In this document: positions 24,701-37,400 of the stretch, piece after piece
How the letters are laid out: each line of letters begins with the position of its first letter
Position numbering within the stretch: position 1 is the first letter of the stretch
Source: Hirudo medicinalis
Taxonomy: Eukaryota > Annelida > Clitellata > Hirudinida > Hirudinidae
Length of the DNA: 64,000 nucleotides
NCBI GenBank assembly: GCA_011800805.1
Contig: MPNW01000108.1
Coordinates: forward strand, 109,504 to 173,503
Reading direction: 5' to 3'
The notes under the pieces: generated by a model
What the model was told of the DNA's origin: nothing
Database searches by the model: none
What the model saw: the letters and a program-made list of their open reading frames with translations, nothing else
Position numbers and translations under genes: made by a program

Positions 24701-27497
24701 AATGCCGAACATTTTCATCCTCCTGAGGGCATACCTGGCATTTTCCGTCTGGATGACGCTTTAAGAGAAACAGGTGTTGATTCAGGACACATATTCCAAT
24801 ACGGAGTTTTGAGATTAAAATCTCCTTCCTCCTTGAGGCACATTGGAACTTGTTCTTTGTCGACACGAGTTTCTCTATGGTCTAGTAGTGTTGGCTTCGT
24901 GGGTCAGCGACCTGGTTTGCCACTGTTGGATGATGTTGCGGGCCACGGACCTTTTGACGTCCTTGATAGACGCTGGTATCCAGCGGTCTATCTGTTCCCT
25001 GGTAGTGGCTGCTTTTGCTAATGCATCAGCTTTCTCATTGCCAGGGATTCCAACGTGGGCAGAGACCTTTCTGCCACTTTCTTGTGTTTCTGAAACTATA
25101 TTAAGAGTTTTTTTTTAATATCTCGGTCAACGTGATTGCAATCCTTTAGTGCCTCTAGGGCGCTAAGGGAATTGTTCAAAATGACTATATCGAAGGTCTG
25201 CCCCTAATAGGAGTCCTTCACGTGAACCAGAAGGTCCTCAACGACTGCTAGTTCAATGGAACTTATGCAGCTGTGACTTGATGTCCTGAGGCTTATGCTT
25301 TTCTTCGGGATGTATATCCCTATTCCTGCCTTGTTGTCCGTAGTCTTCGAGGCGTCCGTGTTACAAAGGAGACTTTCCTGAAGATCCTCTATCATCTCGC
25401 TTGCTAGCAGCATCCTCAGAGGGTTGTCGGCTGCGAAGGAGAGATTCGAAGTGTCGATCACCGGTTTCCTCAGTCTCCAAGGAGGAATTGTGAGAGTTTC
25501 CTCTTCGATATATCCTAGGAGGTCTTCCGGAGAGTTTCTTCATTTTGAAGTGGAGCCAAGCTTGAGACTTGGACTTCCTGCCATCTGAAATGAAATATTT
25601 AGTTTTAACAGATTCATTTTTAATGACGATAAACCTGAAGGCGTGGTTTTACATGAGCTTCTTACGACATAGGTCAAGAGGAAGCTCACCGCATTCCACT
25701 TGTAGAGACGAGGCACTCGTTCCCTTCATGCCGCCACAACAGATCTTCAGCGCTTGATACTTAAGCTTGTCGTATGTGTCTACGATCTGTTTGCACCCCA
25801 GGTCTATCACCTCACAGCCATAGTCAAGGACGGAGAGGATGGTGGCTCTGTATACTTGTAGCATATTGGACTTGCTTGCATCACAAGATCCCGAGATAGA
25901 TCCCATTGCATTTAGTCGTTTCATGCAATGTGTCTTGACGGCCTCTGCGTGAGCAGACGATGGCATTTTACATTTCTGTTGATATTTAATGTGCGTATTT
26001 ACTTGTTCGGCTCAATAAAAAAAAATAAATTAAATTAAAAAAAAAAATTAAATAATTTCATTAATAACAACTTTAATAATTATTAACTTAACAATAGATG
26101 ATAATTAAGGATAATATTAATAATAGCCTAAAAGCACTTAAATGAATTAATTGACTTTAGCGAAATGTAACAATAAGTTAAATTTGTAATAAGTACTTGG
26201 TATTAAATTGTAAAAGTGCTGAATTACAATCGCTTACAAATTCTACTTCATTCGACATTATAAATTCATGCGACCCTCAAAAAGCTTTGCAATCAAATTC
26301 TTGGAAGCTTTGAAATTGCGCACATCGGTATTTTGATTAGATTACCTGCCTGTTACGAATTCTTATATTTATTACCTGCTTATGATTTTGTTAATGATTA
26401 AATTTAAAGAGCTTACTTAACAAACATTTGTTGTTGGTGTTGTTGTTGATGTTGTTGCTGTTGTTTCAGAAAGGCAACTCTCCTCTTCATGCAGCCGCAT
26501 TGACAGGGGATTCTGAAGTGGTTAAGTTGTTGCTGGGTCAAGGAGCAAAGGTTAATATGACCTGCGAGTGCACTGAGGTCAGTTGATATTTTTAACCAAT
26601 TAATTTCCGTTCCCCTAAATAAAGCAACTTTTCCAAAGCCTTAATAAAGCCTTAGTCAGAAATTTACCTCAGACCTTTCCATATCCCCTATGTATTTATT
26701 TAGCACATTAACTGTTATTCTGCCGTTTTTCTATTATCCCAAATTGAATAAAAGTTACAATAGTTAATATAAGACAAAATTCTATTTTTTTATTAAAATA
26801 AATCTATTTATAAAATCCTTTGTTATTGTTGCTCATTATTATTCAATCTAGGATGTCTTCACTCCGCTGTACATGGCAGCTCAGATTGGACACCAGGAGA
26901 TTGTTACCCTCCTCTTGGCACATGGAGCTGATCCACTTTTTAAGACTTCCGTGAGTTGATTGAGGATTGTGAGATGTGTTGGCTCAGTTGCTGAGTGAGG
27001 ATTGTGACTTAGGCAGGACTTTGTAAGAAAGGAAGTTCGATGTCATTACGGAGGTTGTTTTTAAAAGGTCAATAGTTAAAAATATAATTACAATGAGACT
27101 TTCTGTGGTTATAAATGGATGCAACTTTATAAAATGCTGATGAATTTAAATAAATAATGCCTCCAATAAATAAAATGTTGACGCAAATGTTCATCTGCAG
27201 AACGGATTCACAGCTCGAGATATCGCCATTCAGCAAGGGCACAAAATCGTGGCTGAATTACTCGACGAATACACCACAAGACTCCAATCCAAAACCGACC
27301 TTCCGCCAATCGATCAAAACCTCCACAAATCCAGGATACAAGCTGACCAGAACCTCTCAAGAAATAAGAAACGTCTGGAGAAAGAGTTGATCCTCAGAGG
27401 GCATTTAAGGGCACCTGCCATAACCAAGAGGGACATTTGTCCTAGCCCAAGATGCAGCCCTATGCGTCGCAATTTCGAATCCCCATGTCGCAAATAA
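13983..27497 (+). CDS. Small ankyrin-repeat protein
   Basis: Six exons (13983-14039, 17845-17937, 18485-18583, 26470-26577, 26852-26950, 27201-27497), all with phase-0 introns, join to a 250-residue protein. Exons 2-5 each hold about one ankyrin repeat of 31-36 residues. Clear signatures are LRASHEGDIDGVEKML, GIHFAAKGGNLEMIQQLI, SPLHAAALTGDSEVVKLLL and TPLYMAAQIGHQEIVTLLL; exon 6 opens with a fifth repeat (TARDIAIQQGHKIVAELL). The C-terminal 70 residues are basic and not ankyrin-like (KRDICPSPRCSPMRR). There is no signal or membrane segment, so it is probably an intracellular adaptor; the partner is unknown. Introns are very unequal: intron 1 is 3.8 kb and intron 3 is 7.9 kb with a LINE and an assembly gap. 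The exon 2 acceptor is formed by a CTCA microsatellite. Donor of exon 2 (gtctgt) is weak. I cannot assign an ortholog. Confidence 0.82.
14040..17844 (+). other. Ankyrin gene intron 1
   Basis: It holds simple sequence only: (ATGG)n at about 14395-14430, (ATGGATGG)n near 14740-14760, an (ACA)n/(ATA)n tract at 15115-15175 and AATTAATATT repeats near 15505-15545. No exon or coding element was recognised. Confidence 0.5.
17750..17844 (+). repeat. (GCTC)n/(TCAC)n microsatellite forming a splice acceptor
   Basis: About seven GCTC units run into about seventeen TCAC units. The last unit reads CTCACTCAG, and the exon starts at the next base. The tandem repeat therefore supplies the whole pyrimidine-rich tract, plausible branch-point adenines and the AG of ankyrin exon 2. 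Confidence 0.85.
18721..18770. repeat. (TAA)n microsatellite in ankyrin intron 3
   Basis: Sixteen consecutive AAT/TAA triplets. Similar shorter tracts occur at 20157-20182 and 22798-22816. Confidence 0.9.
20855..20908. repeat. Short tandem repeat, about 12-bp unit
   Basis: ATCGACGTGTC, ATCGACATGTC, ATCGACATGTC and ATTGACATCCC follow one another, giving about four diverging copies of an ATYGACATGTC unit. Confidence 0.7.
21069..21188. repeat. (ATT)n microsatellite, left of the assembly gap
   Basis: CATCG followed by ATT triplets with occasional ACT interruptions, running into the gap. The same CATCG-(TTA)n start recurs on the right side of the gap. Confidence 0.9.
21189..21636. other. Assembly gap (448 N)
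   Basis: A run of N inside an ATT microsatellite in ankyrin intron 3. The gap size should not be trusted, because the repeat start is present on both sides. Confidence 0.99.
21637..21727. repeat. (ATT)n microsatellite, right of the assembly gap
   Basis: It restarts with CATCGTTATTATTATT, as at 21069, with similarly placed ACT interruptions. It is probably the same locus sequenced from the other side. Confidence 0.9.
22921..22957. repeat. (AAAAT)n microsatellite
   Basis: About seven AAAAT units in ankyrin intron 3. Confidence 0.9.
23236..23355 (+). mobile_element. Possible tRNA-derived SINE fragment
   Basis: It contains a perfect B-box (GGTTCGAATCC, 23291-23301) in a GC-richer stretch followed by CTGCCATCGGATGATTTG and TGTGTCTGGTTTCCTTCCC, a tail style seen in invertebrate SINEs. 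The A-box is degenerate and no flanking duplication was found. Confidence 0.35.
24388..25957 (-). mobile_element. 5'-truncated non-LTR retrotransposon with RNase H, flanked by a 13-bp target duplication
   Basis: The minus strand carries broken frames in LINE order. The end of a reverse transcriptase is at 25966-25649 (ATILSVLDYGCEVIDLG, KLKYQALKICCGGMKG). An RNase H part is at about 25361-25204 (CNTDASKTTDNKAGIGIY, SSIELAVVEDLL). The C-terminal zinc-knuckle-like region is at 24866-24627 (LRIGICVLNQHLFLLKRHPD, CQVCPQEDENVRHFLMEC). The 3' end is an (AAAT)n tail at 24388-24400. CGATGGCATTTTA occurs exactly at both borders (24375-24387 and 25958-25970). Frames are interrupted, so the copy is dead. 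An I/Jockey-type clade with RNase H is suggested, but exact clade is not resolved. Confidence 0.85.
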
Positions 27498-28054
27498 TCG
27501 TAGCTTTAATGCAATTTCTCATCCCTTAGTTTGTCATAACCCTCCATTATATTGCCCTTCCTTTAGTTCAGTTGACCCGCTTCGTGACAACCGATTAGAA
27601 TTTGAATTACTTTATTAAGTTCTTTTAACCAACAATTCAAGTGTCACATTTAAATTTGGAGCAAAATATTCAGTCCTTGTGCGGAAAAAAGAACTTATAC
27701 TCGTATCTTAAAACGAAGGTAACTAACATATGTGGCAATGCCATGAAAAGATTCATTTGCAGGAAATAATAGCTTTTAAACATGAAAGTTTGTTTGCAAC
27801 TTTTAGAGGCATCACCTGTCAATGTTGAGAGAAACGGCTACACTGAATGAGAAAGCTACATTTGAGTATACATGCTCTAAAGTAAATACTTCACTATCTC
27901 ACGCACACAGAGTACAATGAATTCGTAATACTTCACAACATTCCAGTATCGACTTGCTGGATTCTTGGCAGACTGAAGCATGCCGAACAGTACGGAGAAA
28001 GCGCCAGGTGTGCAGAGCTACAGGTGTACAGATGTACAGGGAGGCAGAAGTTCG
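27498..28054. other. Spacer between convergent genes
   Basis: About 560 bp between the ankyrin stop and the IA-2 stop. A minus-strand AATAAA at about 27611-27616 could end the IA-2 transcript. No gene is seen. Confidence 0.45.
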
Positions 28055-31000
28055 TTACGGTTGAGCGAAATTCAGCACAGTGTGCACTTCCTCGGCCACG
28101 GCAGCCAGTGCGAATTCGAACTGTTCCTGGCGGTGGCATTGATGAGTGGTTTTATGAATTAAATCCATTAATTACAATTCATTTGATTTCGAAAAATAAA
28201 GTGAGAAAACAGCTGCAGCGTAGCTTAATGAGAAGTTTTTATTGCCGTCAAATGTCATGAGACTTGTTTGTTGCAATCATGCAGCAACTCAGCTCATGTT
28301 AAATGCCGCCAAACTTTACACAAGTCTGAGGAAAACACTTGGATGAAACGCTGAGAACATAATGACAGTGCTCAGGATTCATATTCCACCGAAGAAGTCG
28401 AGAGAGATAACACAATACAAAAATAAATAAATAATATTATTAATATTAATATTAATATATTTTAATATTAATAATTATAGTATTAATTACTATAAGAAAT
28501 GGTCATGGTAAAAATATTAATGCCAAATGAATATTGCAGCTGATATTTGTCAAAGAAATCATAAGGACCTTCGTTCGAACGAGGTTGACACGTTGATCTC
28601 TGAGATGCTCCAATGCCGCTGCTATGTCGATCTCCTTTGCACCTGTGAGTGGCAGGTTGTGACATTTCATTTTCAATATTACGCTTCATTTATATTCCTA
28701 ATATTATTTATATTATTATTATTATTATTGTTATTATCAAAGTGAAACGATGTAAGCATGCATTCATGGAGACGTTGATTGGACAAGATGATATAAGCTA
28801 GTGTGTTGTATATGATGATATATAGCTGTAGTGTTGCTTTGTTTACATAATCACGTGAACATAATCAATAATAATATTATAATTTATGAAGCTTGTAACG
28901 ATTAGTTGACCTTTACTGAGGCGATTGAGGGACATGTCAATCAAACAGTAAGTTCCTGTACGTCCTGCTCCATCGCTGGTGAAGACATGACAGAATCGTC
29001 ATTCAATTCAATTCTATTGTACTAATTTGTAGCATAATAATAATCAGAATTATGCTTTTCATGCCATTTGATGACAATGCATCATAGTATTATATGGATA
29101 TTTGTACGACACGAAGTTAGTAATATTGCTTAATATTTGATAGTAACTAAGAGTATACAGACACAGAGTAGACCAAGAGTATACAAACACACATGTACAT
29201 CTCCTTCGCTCGAGGAGGTGAGAGGAGTTGTGAGGAAAGCAAGAAACTGTTCAGCCCCAGAGGGAACCCAACGGAGTCCCTATCTCCTTTACAAAAGATG
29301 TCCCAAGACCTGCTGTACCTGCTGCATTCCCTCATCCAGAAAGCGTGGTTTTCTGCCACGGTCGATGATGAGTGGAAGAAGGCAGAGGGCGTCTACATTC
29401 CAAAGGAGAAAGACTCCAGGGGTCTGAATCAATTCAGACCAATATCGCTGCTGAATGTAGAGGGGAAAATATTTGTCTCCATCACGGCGTCGAGGCTCAC
29501 AGAATTCGTGATGTCGAACCAGTACGTGGACATATCAGTCCAAAAAGGAGGCGTTACAGGTGCATCCGGTTGCGTAGAGCATACCTCGATGATCTAGGAG
29601 GCTATCCAGAGAACCAAGAGGAGCCGGCTGAGACTGTACGTCGTGTGGCTGGATCTAGCGAACGCATATGGGTCGGTGCCATAGGCCTGCTAGGGTAGGG
29701 TGGTATCGAATGGCTTTCAAGCCTGCGAAATCCAGGAGTCTTCCTTGGTCAGAGAGAAAATTCGTATGGACGTGCATTGAATCTCCCATAGTGTCCGAGG
29801 AACCGGTTAACAGTCTTAGAAGGGATTTTGACGAATCTCTCACCGACAAAAGCATGAAGAGCGCTATATTCCAACAAACCATCAAGGGACTGCAAGCGAT
29901 CGAGGCGGTGCTGCTGCAGGGGCGCTTTAAAATGTGGCTGCTCCAGTTCGTTCTTCTTCCAAAGCTGCTCTGGCTGTTAACCATCTATGAGATTGGTTTG
30001 TCGAGAATATGGTCGAGGTTGGCGCAAGGGGCGTAGTCGGCAGGTCGACTTACGCCTTCCTCACTAAGATTGGATTGTCTAGCCGAGAAAGAATAAAGGC
30101 TATGACAAGGATGTTTGAGGCTGCAGAAGCGGCCAGAAGTCTTCCGAAGCCACTGAAAGCCAGATAAAACCGTCGATCTCCGATGTTAATGATCCACCGA
30201 AACGACGGGGCCAACTACTTGAGATACGGTAATGTCGGGAAAAACAGGCCGGCCGCGGGCTCGCAAATCACTATCGACTACCATCCAAATGGAGTCGAAT
30301 AAAACCCCGTGGCCGAGTCCCGAAAAATTTATATCTCCCGACTGCCGCTACAAAGACAATTTAGGCCCCAGTTTGCATATATTAAGTACACGGCATGAAG
30401 AAACCACCGAGAGCAACTGGGGCGGACGCGATCGACACAAGAAGACCAAAGAGTCGCAGAGTCGAAGGTTGTCGACTTCCAAGTAGTGTAGTAAGCGACT
30501 TAAAGAAGCCAATGAGAGCTTTCATAGAAAGTTCCAGTCTAGGCAATAATGATCGGCATAAGAAGGCCAGCGAGAGCCTCGCACAGCCGAAGATAGCATT
30601 GGGTTCGAAAGGTAAAAACCGACAGGGACATCCGGCTGATCACCGGTAGCGGCCTTCCCACCGAAAACGTAAGGAGATAAAGATTTGAAGACGGAGAAAG
30701 CTCCTCTGAGGATCCATGGCGGAGTTTTAAGAAACTACATACTCAGAGTACAAAGAATACGCAGATCACTGTATATACACACAAGTAGATATTTGATGAC
30801 TCACCTGCAATGGACAACCATTGGTGAAGATCTACCTCTATAAGACTTGTTCACTTTCCTGTGTGCAAGCATATTTATCATCATCATCATCATCGTCATC
30901 GTCATCGTCATCGTCATCGACATCGTCATCGTCATCATCATCGTCATCATCATCGTCATCGTCATCTACATCATTATCATCATCATCATCATCATCATCG

Positions 31001-34000
31001 TCATCATCAACGTCATGAGTCTTGAGACTGAAATTTTTGGCAAGAAATATATAATTTAGAACAATATCATTGAAATAACAATGAAAATATGATCACAAGA
31101 AATAAAAAATAATACACAATTTTTACAATAAAACAATTTGTTTCTTAATTTGGTTCAAGACTGGTATTGAACCTTCTGAAGTCGAGTAGGATTTTTGTGG
31201 ATGCAGGTACTCCGTGGTCAGACCAGGTGAGGAAGTGGAACTGAGTGATTGTCCTCGTTTCACTGACTTGGAGGTTCTTGAGGAACAAACTCCTTACCAC
31301 GTAATCTTCGCACAGGTTGTGCTCAGATATCAGCTGAACCTGATCCAATCGACGAGAGTTAAAAATCTATCATGAAATATAAACTCTTTAATGTTGAATT
31401 TCAGAAGATCGCCGGAATTATTAAATGCTTAGTTAACCGTAAATGTATGAGGTATTTTTGGTCGATTTGAAAAAAAAATTCATAAAATATATTTCAATTG
31501 CAATCAGCGTGAAATCATTCGTGGGTGATCTCGATTAGTTAAAGCCTATTTGTTTTACTGTATTTATTACTGAGCTCGTCGATCCAAAAGTAAAAATCCA
31601 TTAATATTGTTATAGATATTAATGAAACAACAACTTCCGATTTGTATGGAATAAATAATAAATGGGTAATAAATGCATTCAATAAATTCTGCAATTACCT
31701 CGTAAATGTGGTACAAGTCAGTTCCTTCTTCTGGCCAGTAACGATGGCAGATCGAGGTGGAATTTTCCCAAAGTCGAGTCAAGTTCACAATCACCACGCT
31801 GTTCTGCTCCCATATCATCTTTAATTGAATTACCATCATCTTCTTTAATTGAATCATTGTTATCGTTACCTCATTATTATCATCATTTCTTATTGAGTCT
31901 TCACATCATCTTTAATTGAGTCATCATTATCATCATCGTCGTCGTCATCGTCACCATATTCAGGATTACACCATCATCACCATTAGGTGTTTTATATACC
32001 TGCCAAAAATCAGCCACAGTGTGTGGCAGAGGTCCTTGTGTGGCGATGTAAGCAGGGTTTCTGGGGTCGTGATCTGTCTGAGGTCAAAAGGTCGCCAATT
32101 GTTATTCATCGTAAACAATAAACAAGGGCATGTAATTAAGTAGTGATGTACTAAATATTTAATTATGTTAATTAAACTGAAAATAAACATCTAATTGATT
32201 TAATTAAGTGATCATTAACTATGGGTGGGAGGATGGATGGATGAATGAATGGTGGATGAGGAGGCTTCAAGGTTATTTCCATGTTCACGCGATTCCTGAT
32301 CAAAGCAATAAATATTAGTCTTTTTTTTTCTCTGAATAGAAAAACACATGACAAAAATTTGTTTGAAGGGGAGAAGTGCGTTGAATGAGAAAATAATGCA
32401 AATAATTATTTTTCTTTTTTCCGTTTTTTCTTAAAGTGAAAAAGTAAATTAGCTTCGCTTTAAAATATTCAAGAATATAATAATTACTTAAGGATAATAT
32501 TGAAGGAAATATCAGGATTTAAGGATAATATTTAAGGAAATATTCAGTATTTAAGGATAATATTTATTAATAGAATGACCTCAAACAACATTCAAGGTTA
32601 AAACGTTGTTTTTTTTTGTTGCTTTTTTGTTGTTTTTTTGTTACGTCACGTCAAAATAGTCTCTTAAAATTTTCCTAGAAATTTTATAATAATTTGAATT
32701 GAATTAAACCTCGAATATGTTAAAGCTTACTTAATGTTTAAATATTCAAAATAATTTAAATTTGAACATATCCTCAAATAATCACGTATAAAAGTAGAAA
32801 AAGTGTTTATGCGGGAATATGATTTGAATGTAAAGTCAAAGGAGCACTTTGAAAGAGTAAGCAGAACACGAATAAATAACTAGAGAAACTTTCAACTTTT
32901 TTCTTTCAAATTCGTTTGCGTGGCCATCTTCAATCTCCTCAGAATGAGATTCTGAGATTCCATAAGTTGTGTTTCACGAGTAAAGCCGAGATAATGAAAT
33001 TCTTTATCCTTAATCTAATTTTACAATCTAATTTTAAAAGTCTTCGTCGTGATGACGAAACTCCTAGACTTCAAATCCAGGGATGATATCATCCTGCTTA
33101 ATCGCTTGAGGTTAATTAAGTGCATGCTGTCCTATAAAAGCACACATGAATCTTTCTTCGGCCAAGAATTAATTTTTGTTTTTCTATAAAAATTCTTCTC
33201 CAAGGCAATAAAATAAGACTGAAAGCATCTAATCCTCGCAATAAAAGACTTACGATGTAATTTGCGTTGATGTAATCCGATCCTGAAATGTTGTTCGTGG
33301 GGTTCAGTTTTATTCTCGAATGTTCGTCTGCAAAGGAAATTCATTTTTCAATGCCTCTCAGTGATTGATCCATTGTTTCAGACTAAAGGAATAACTTTTT
33401 TGTTACTAATTAATAGTGCTAATCATAATAAAAATCAGTTACAGTCTTTGAATTACTAATTATATAATCAAGCCTCATTGTAATATTAAATTTTAAAGAA
33501 TATTTCGAACTAACGGACGAATTCTTAATCTTAAAATTTTCTCAACAATGATTTTTAAATTTCAGAAAATGCATTCCAGTGCATGAATTCATTTTGATGA
33601 AAGCCTTTACTTTTTTTAAAGGTAAATTCCTTAACCGTCTACAAATAGTGGAATTATGGACACAATCTTAAAAAACTTGAGACATCGTGAATTCTGTCAA
33701 CTCAATCATTGGCATTTGAAAGCAGATTTCCATTATTTAGACTCGGAACAAAACGGACCTCAAATGAAACTAGCGTCGAAGAGATATTTAATTAGAATAT
33801 TCTAGTCAGAATTATTTATTCAATGAGTAAATATTTCATCACAACGATGACGAAAAATAATAGAAAGACAATATTGATCATCATCATGGATTTCACTCAC
33901 ATGGTAGGATGTCTGTACATCTGTTCTTCCTCATGTTCATGGGTTCAATTCCTGCCACGATCGAACACGGCTCTCCATCGTTACTGCAAATGTCCTCCCA

Positions 34001-34458
34001 TTCTTTCTGAAGTCTGTCCTTGTTCTTCATGTGATCCTCCATGTAGGACTGATGTGGAATGCTTATTAGTGCTCATTAATATTCATGAGGTCCGCTATTA
34101 ATAGGTCCTAAATGACCTAAATTAATAGGTAGTTTCGATAATAGATCTCCATGGCCACGAAAACATAATTTGTAATAAATTCCACAACGGATGGATAAAT
34201 TTACGAGAATCAAATGTCCAGTTGAGATGTCCATGTTTGAGCTGATTGGCTCTTCAGCCCACGATGAGGTACTGCTATTGGTCGATGAAGTTCTCGTGTT
34301 TGGGTGGTCTTTACGAGGGGCAACGGGAGGGGACTGGGAGTCCGGCAGCACGGCTTTGTTTTGTTTACCCATGAGGGAGGTGGGGGAATCGATCAGTTTC
34401 TCACTCAGGCGTGACTGCATGTGATGACGGCACAAGTCCTCAGGGAATTATTATGAGA

Positions 34459-34491
<33 letters not shown>

Positions 34492-37400
34492 GTTAATTGA
34501 CGAAGGAAAATAGATATCATGCCCAGCGCAATAGCTGTTATTTGTCCATTGGCTTGATGTTTTCCATAATTTGAAACAAAGACGCAAAAATAATAATTGA
34601 AACCTTAATTAATCCACAATTATGCCTTATTCTAATTATATCTACTAAGTTATTAACTCACTATTTCAATAACATTATAAAGAGTGTTGAATTCTTTATT
34701 ATATAAGTGGCCAATGATGCTTTTTTTTAAAGAAGCAATTTGAAATGAACAAATCAGAGTTGAGTGAAGAAAATTATTATCAATTATTAACATATAATAA
34801 TAAAAAAATTAAATTCTTAATTGTTATAAATTATTATCATTAAATAATAATAATGAGAAAGAAACATACTTGATAGTCTCCAGTTGAGTCCTGCCTGTCC
34901 TTGTTCGCCCATCTCGAAATCTTCTCCCGAAACCTCGACCTTCTCCTCATGAAGTAAAGGACCACAGCCAGGAACGTGGCGACCACCACAAATCCACACA
35001 GCACGTACATGGTGACCAGGTACTTCTGCCTGTTTCTACTCATGCGTGACTGCCATTTCCAATAGAAAATATGGAAACTAGGGAGCGTTCAAATAGTAAC
35101 TAACTACAAAATTATTACTAATTATAAAGATTACCAATGTCTTACAAGGGCTACCGGGATCTACTGCAGTTTACTAACATGTTTGCTTTGTAATTGTTTG
35201 GATACCATTTTAAGTCTTATATTCTGTTTGATCGTTTCTTAATGCTAAAACATGCTGTAGGGAATGGAAGTTATTCAAATAAATGTATGTCGTCCAAAGC
35301 AACCACACTATCAATTGATCAATATAAGAAGCACACTAATCAATATATCAATATCAATAGCACAGTAATCAATCCAACCTGCTCGATTGGTTCGGCTTTA
35401 ACAACGCCATCTTTCGAAAACACTGAAAGTGTAAAAGGAAAACGCAAAAGGAATAATGGTCATCTTGAAGTTCGTATGAGTTAAAAAAACGTTGAAAATG
35501 GAATGATCCAAACATTTAAATTATTTACCTTGGATTTTTATGAATTTGACATTCCTAACACTTGCAATTCCATTGTTATGTTTATTAGAAATGTATTTGA
35601 TCTTACATTGTATTGCACATTTTATTATAAATATTTCTTTCCATATTTTATTCAATTCCTGATTGCTATCTTGAAGTTTTACTTGATTTGCCATTACATT
35701 TAAAAAGTAACTGTTCGTATGTGTTCCTTAGGATTTTTTTTCTTTACGAAACTTTTCAGCATCTCACCCTCAACTGAAATGGAAAAAAAGGTTCGTCACT
35801 CACTTGGTCCACCGTGTCCGTTCTGATTGAGTCCGGCCAGGTGGTTGTTGACGTGTGCCATGAAGTACTTGTAGAAAGGTCTGGTGTACTGGATGGCAAG
35901 AGGAGCAGGTGAGACTTGCAGCTGGTCCTGCTTTTCCCCCTCATCCGATGGCGGTGCTGACTCCAGAACAGCACTCGATCCGTTACTTCCTTCTCTGGAA
36001 ATATTTTTAAGAAATTCTCCAATTTACCTCGAGTCACGACGTTGGAAGCAATGAGCCATTTATTTTTATTTATTCATCATTCATCTAGCGCCTATTCTCA
36101 ATTTTCCATTACTGTCCAACGCAATAACGCAATCATCGGAACCATTTTCACCCCTTTCGCCCAACGGGGCTTTAATAATAATAATAATAACAAAAATAAT
36201 AATATTAATATTATTAATAATAATAAAATTGAAAGGAAGCGATAAAAGGAAGAATAAATATGTAACTAAATTCTTAAAGGCTGAGAGATTAAATGAATAG
36301 CGGTTATTACGAATGACAGATAAAATGTACAAGGACAAGCACGTGTTCATGGGAAATGATTAATTATGGATGAATTATTAATTGTGATGAATTATTAATT
36401 ATTATGAATTATTAATTTTGAAGAGTTATTAATTGTAATGAATTGTTAATTATTACGAATTATTAATTTTGATAAGTTATTAGTTTGATGAATTATTAAT
36501 TATGATAAATTATTAATTGTGGATGTATTAAATATGGATGGAAAAACTTCTAACAGGTTCTCTATTTCCTCCTTTCTTTCTTCTTTTTCCTTTTCAAAAT
36601 CTCCGACTATAGGACTAATGTTTTGGCTGCTGGGTCCTGAAATGGTCAGTTAATGAGTAATGTCACCAAGTTCATGAATATTTATGGACCATTAATATTT
36701 ATTTCTAGAATTAATTGATTATTTGTCATCGTACCCTGCTCCAAATTCGACGAACCCTCGTCAGCTGGGTGGAAGTGCACCACAACACTGGTTTTCGTCG
36801 ACAATGGAGACTTTTTGACCACAGAATCATTACCTGGAAAAAATAATTGTTCTAAAAATATTTCCAAATGGAAGTTATTTTTATCAGTTGGCTTTTAAAA
36901 TGCCGATGAATGTTTTTTTATGCGAACATTAAGTCTTAGAAACGCATTTCAAAGGAGGAATTAAGGTCGCAAGTCTCATTTTGACGAAAAACGCATTTTT
37001 GCATTGAGTTGCAACACCGCCGAGCAAGTTTGCGAAACATTTGAGATTCTTTTTAGGTGTCTGAGGTCAAAGGTGAATGGAACGTCGTTCAATTCACCAT
37101 GGCTTGTCAGAGGTCACAAACCAGCCACAGTTTTTCTTGTGAAATTAGCTTACGGAAGGATGGACTCTTTAATTTAAAACAACCTGCTGATGCTGCGCTT
37201 TCCAAGATGAGAAAATTCTTGATGTTTTCAAGTTCATCGTCGCTGAACTGCCTCAAGTACTCCTTGAATTCTTCTTCCTCCTTCTTTTCCAGTCGGTCAT
37301 CAGGGTCGTTTTCCATAGGCAGCCTGTTTCCTCTTCCTGCACTGACGTCGTCGAGCGTCTGCTTCTTCTGACCAAGCTTCCTCTCAAAGTTTTCCAGTTT

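Noticed and set aside
29655..29984. 109-codon minus-strand frame
   Set aside because: Reverse shadow of the R2-like reverse transcriptase fragment.
36081..36350. Asparagine/isoleucine-rich frames near 36.1-36.3 kb
   Set aside because: They come from an AAT microsatellite within an IA-2 intron.
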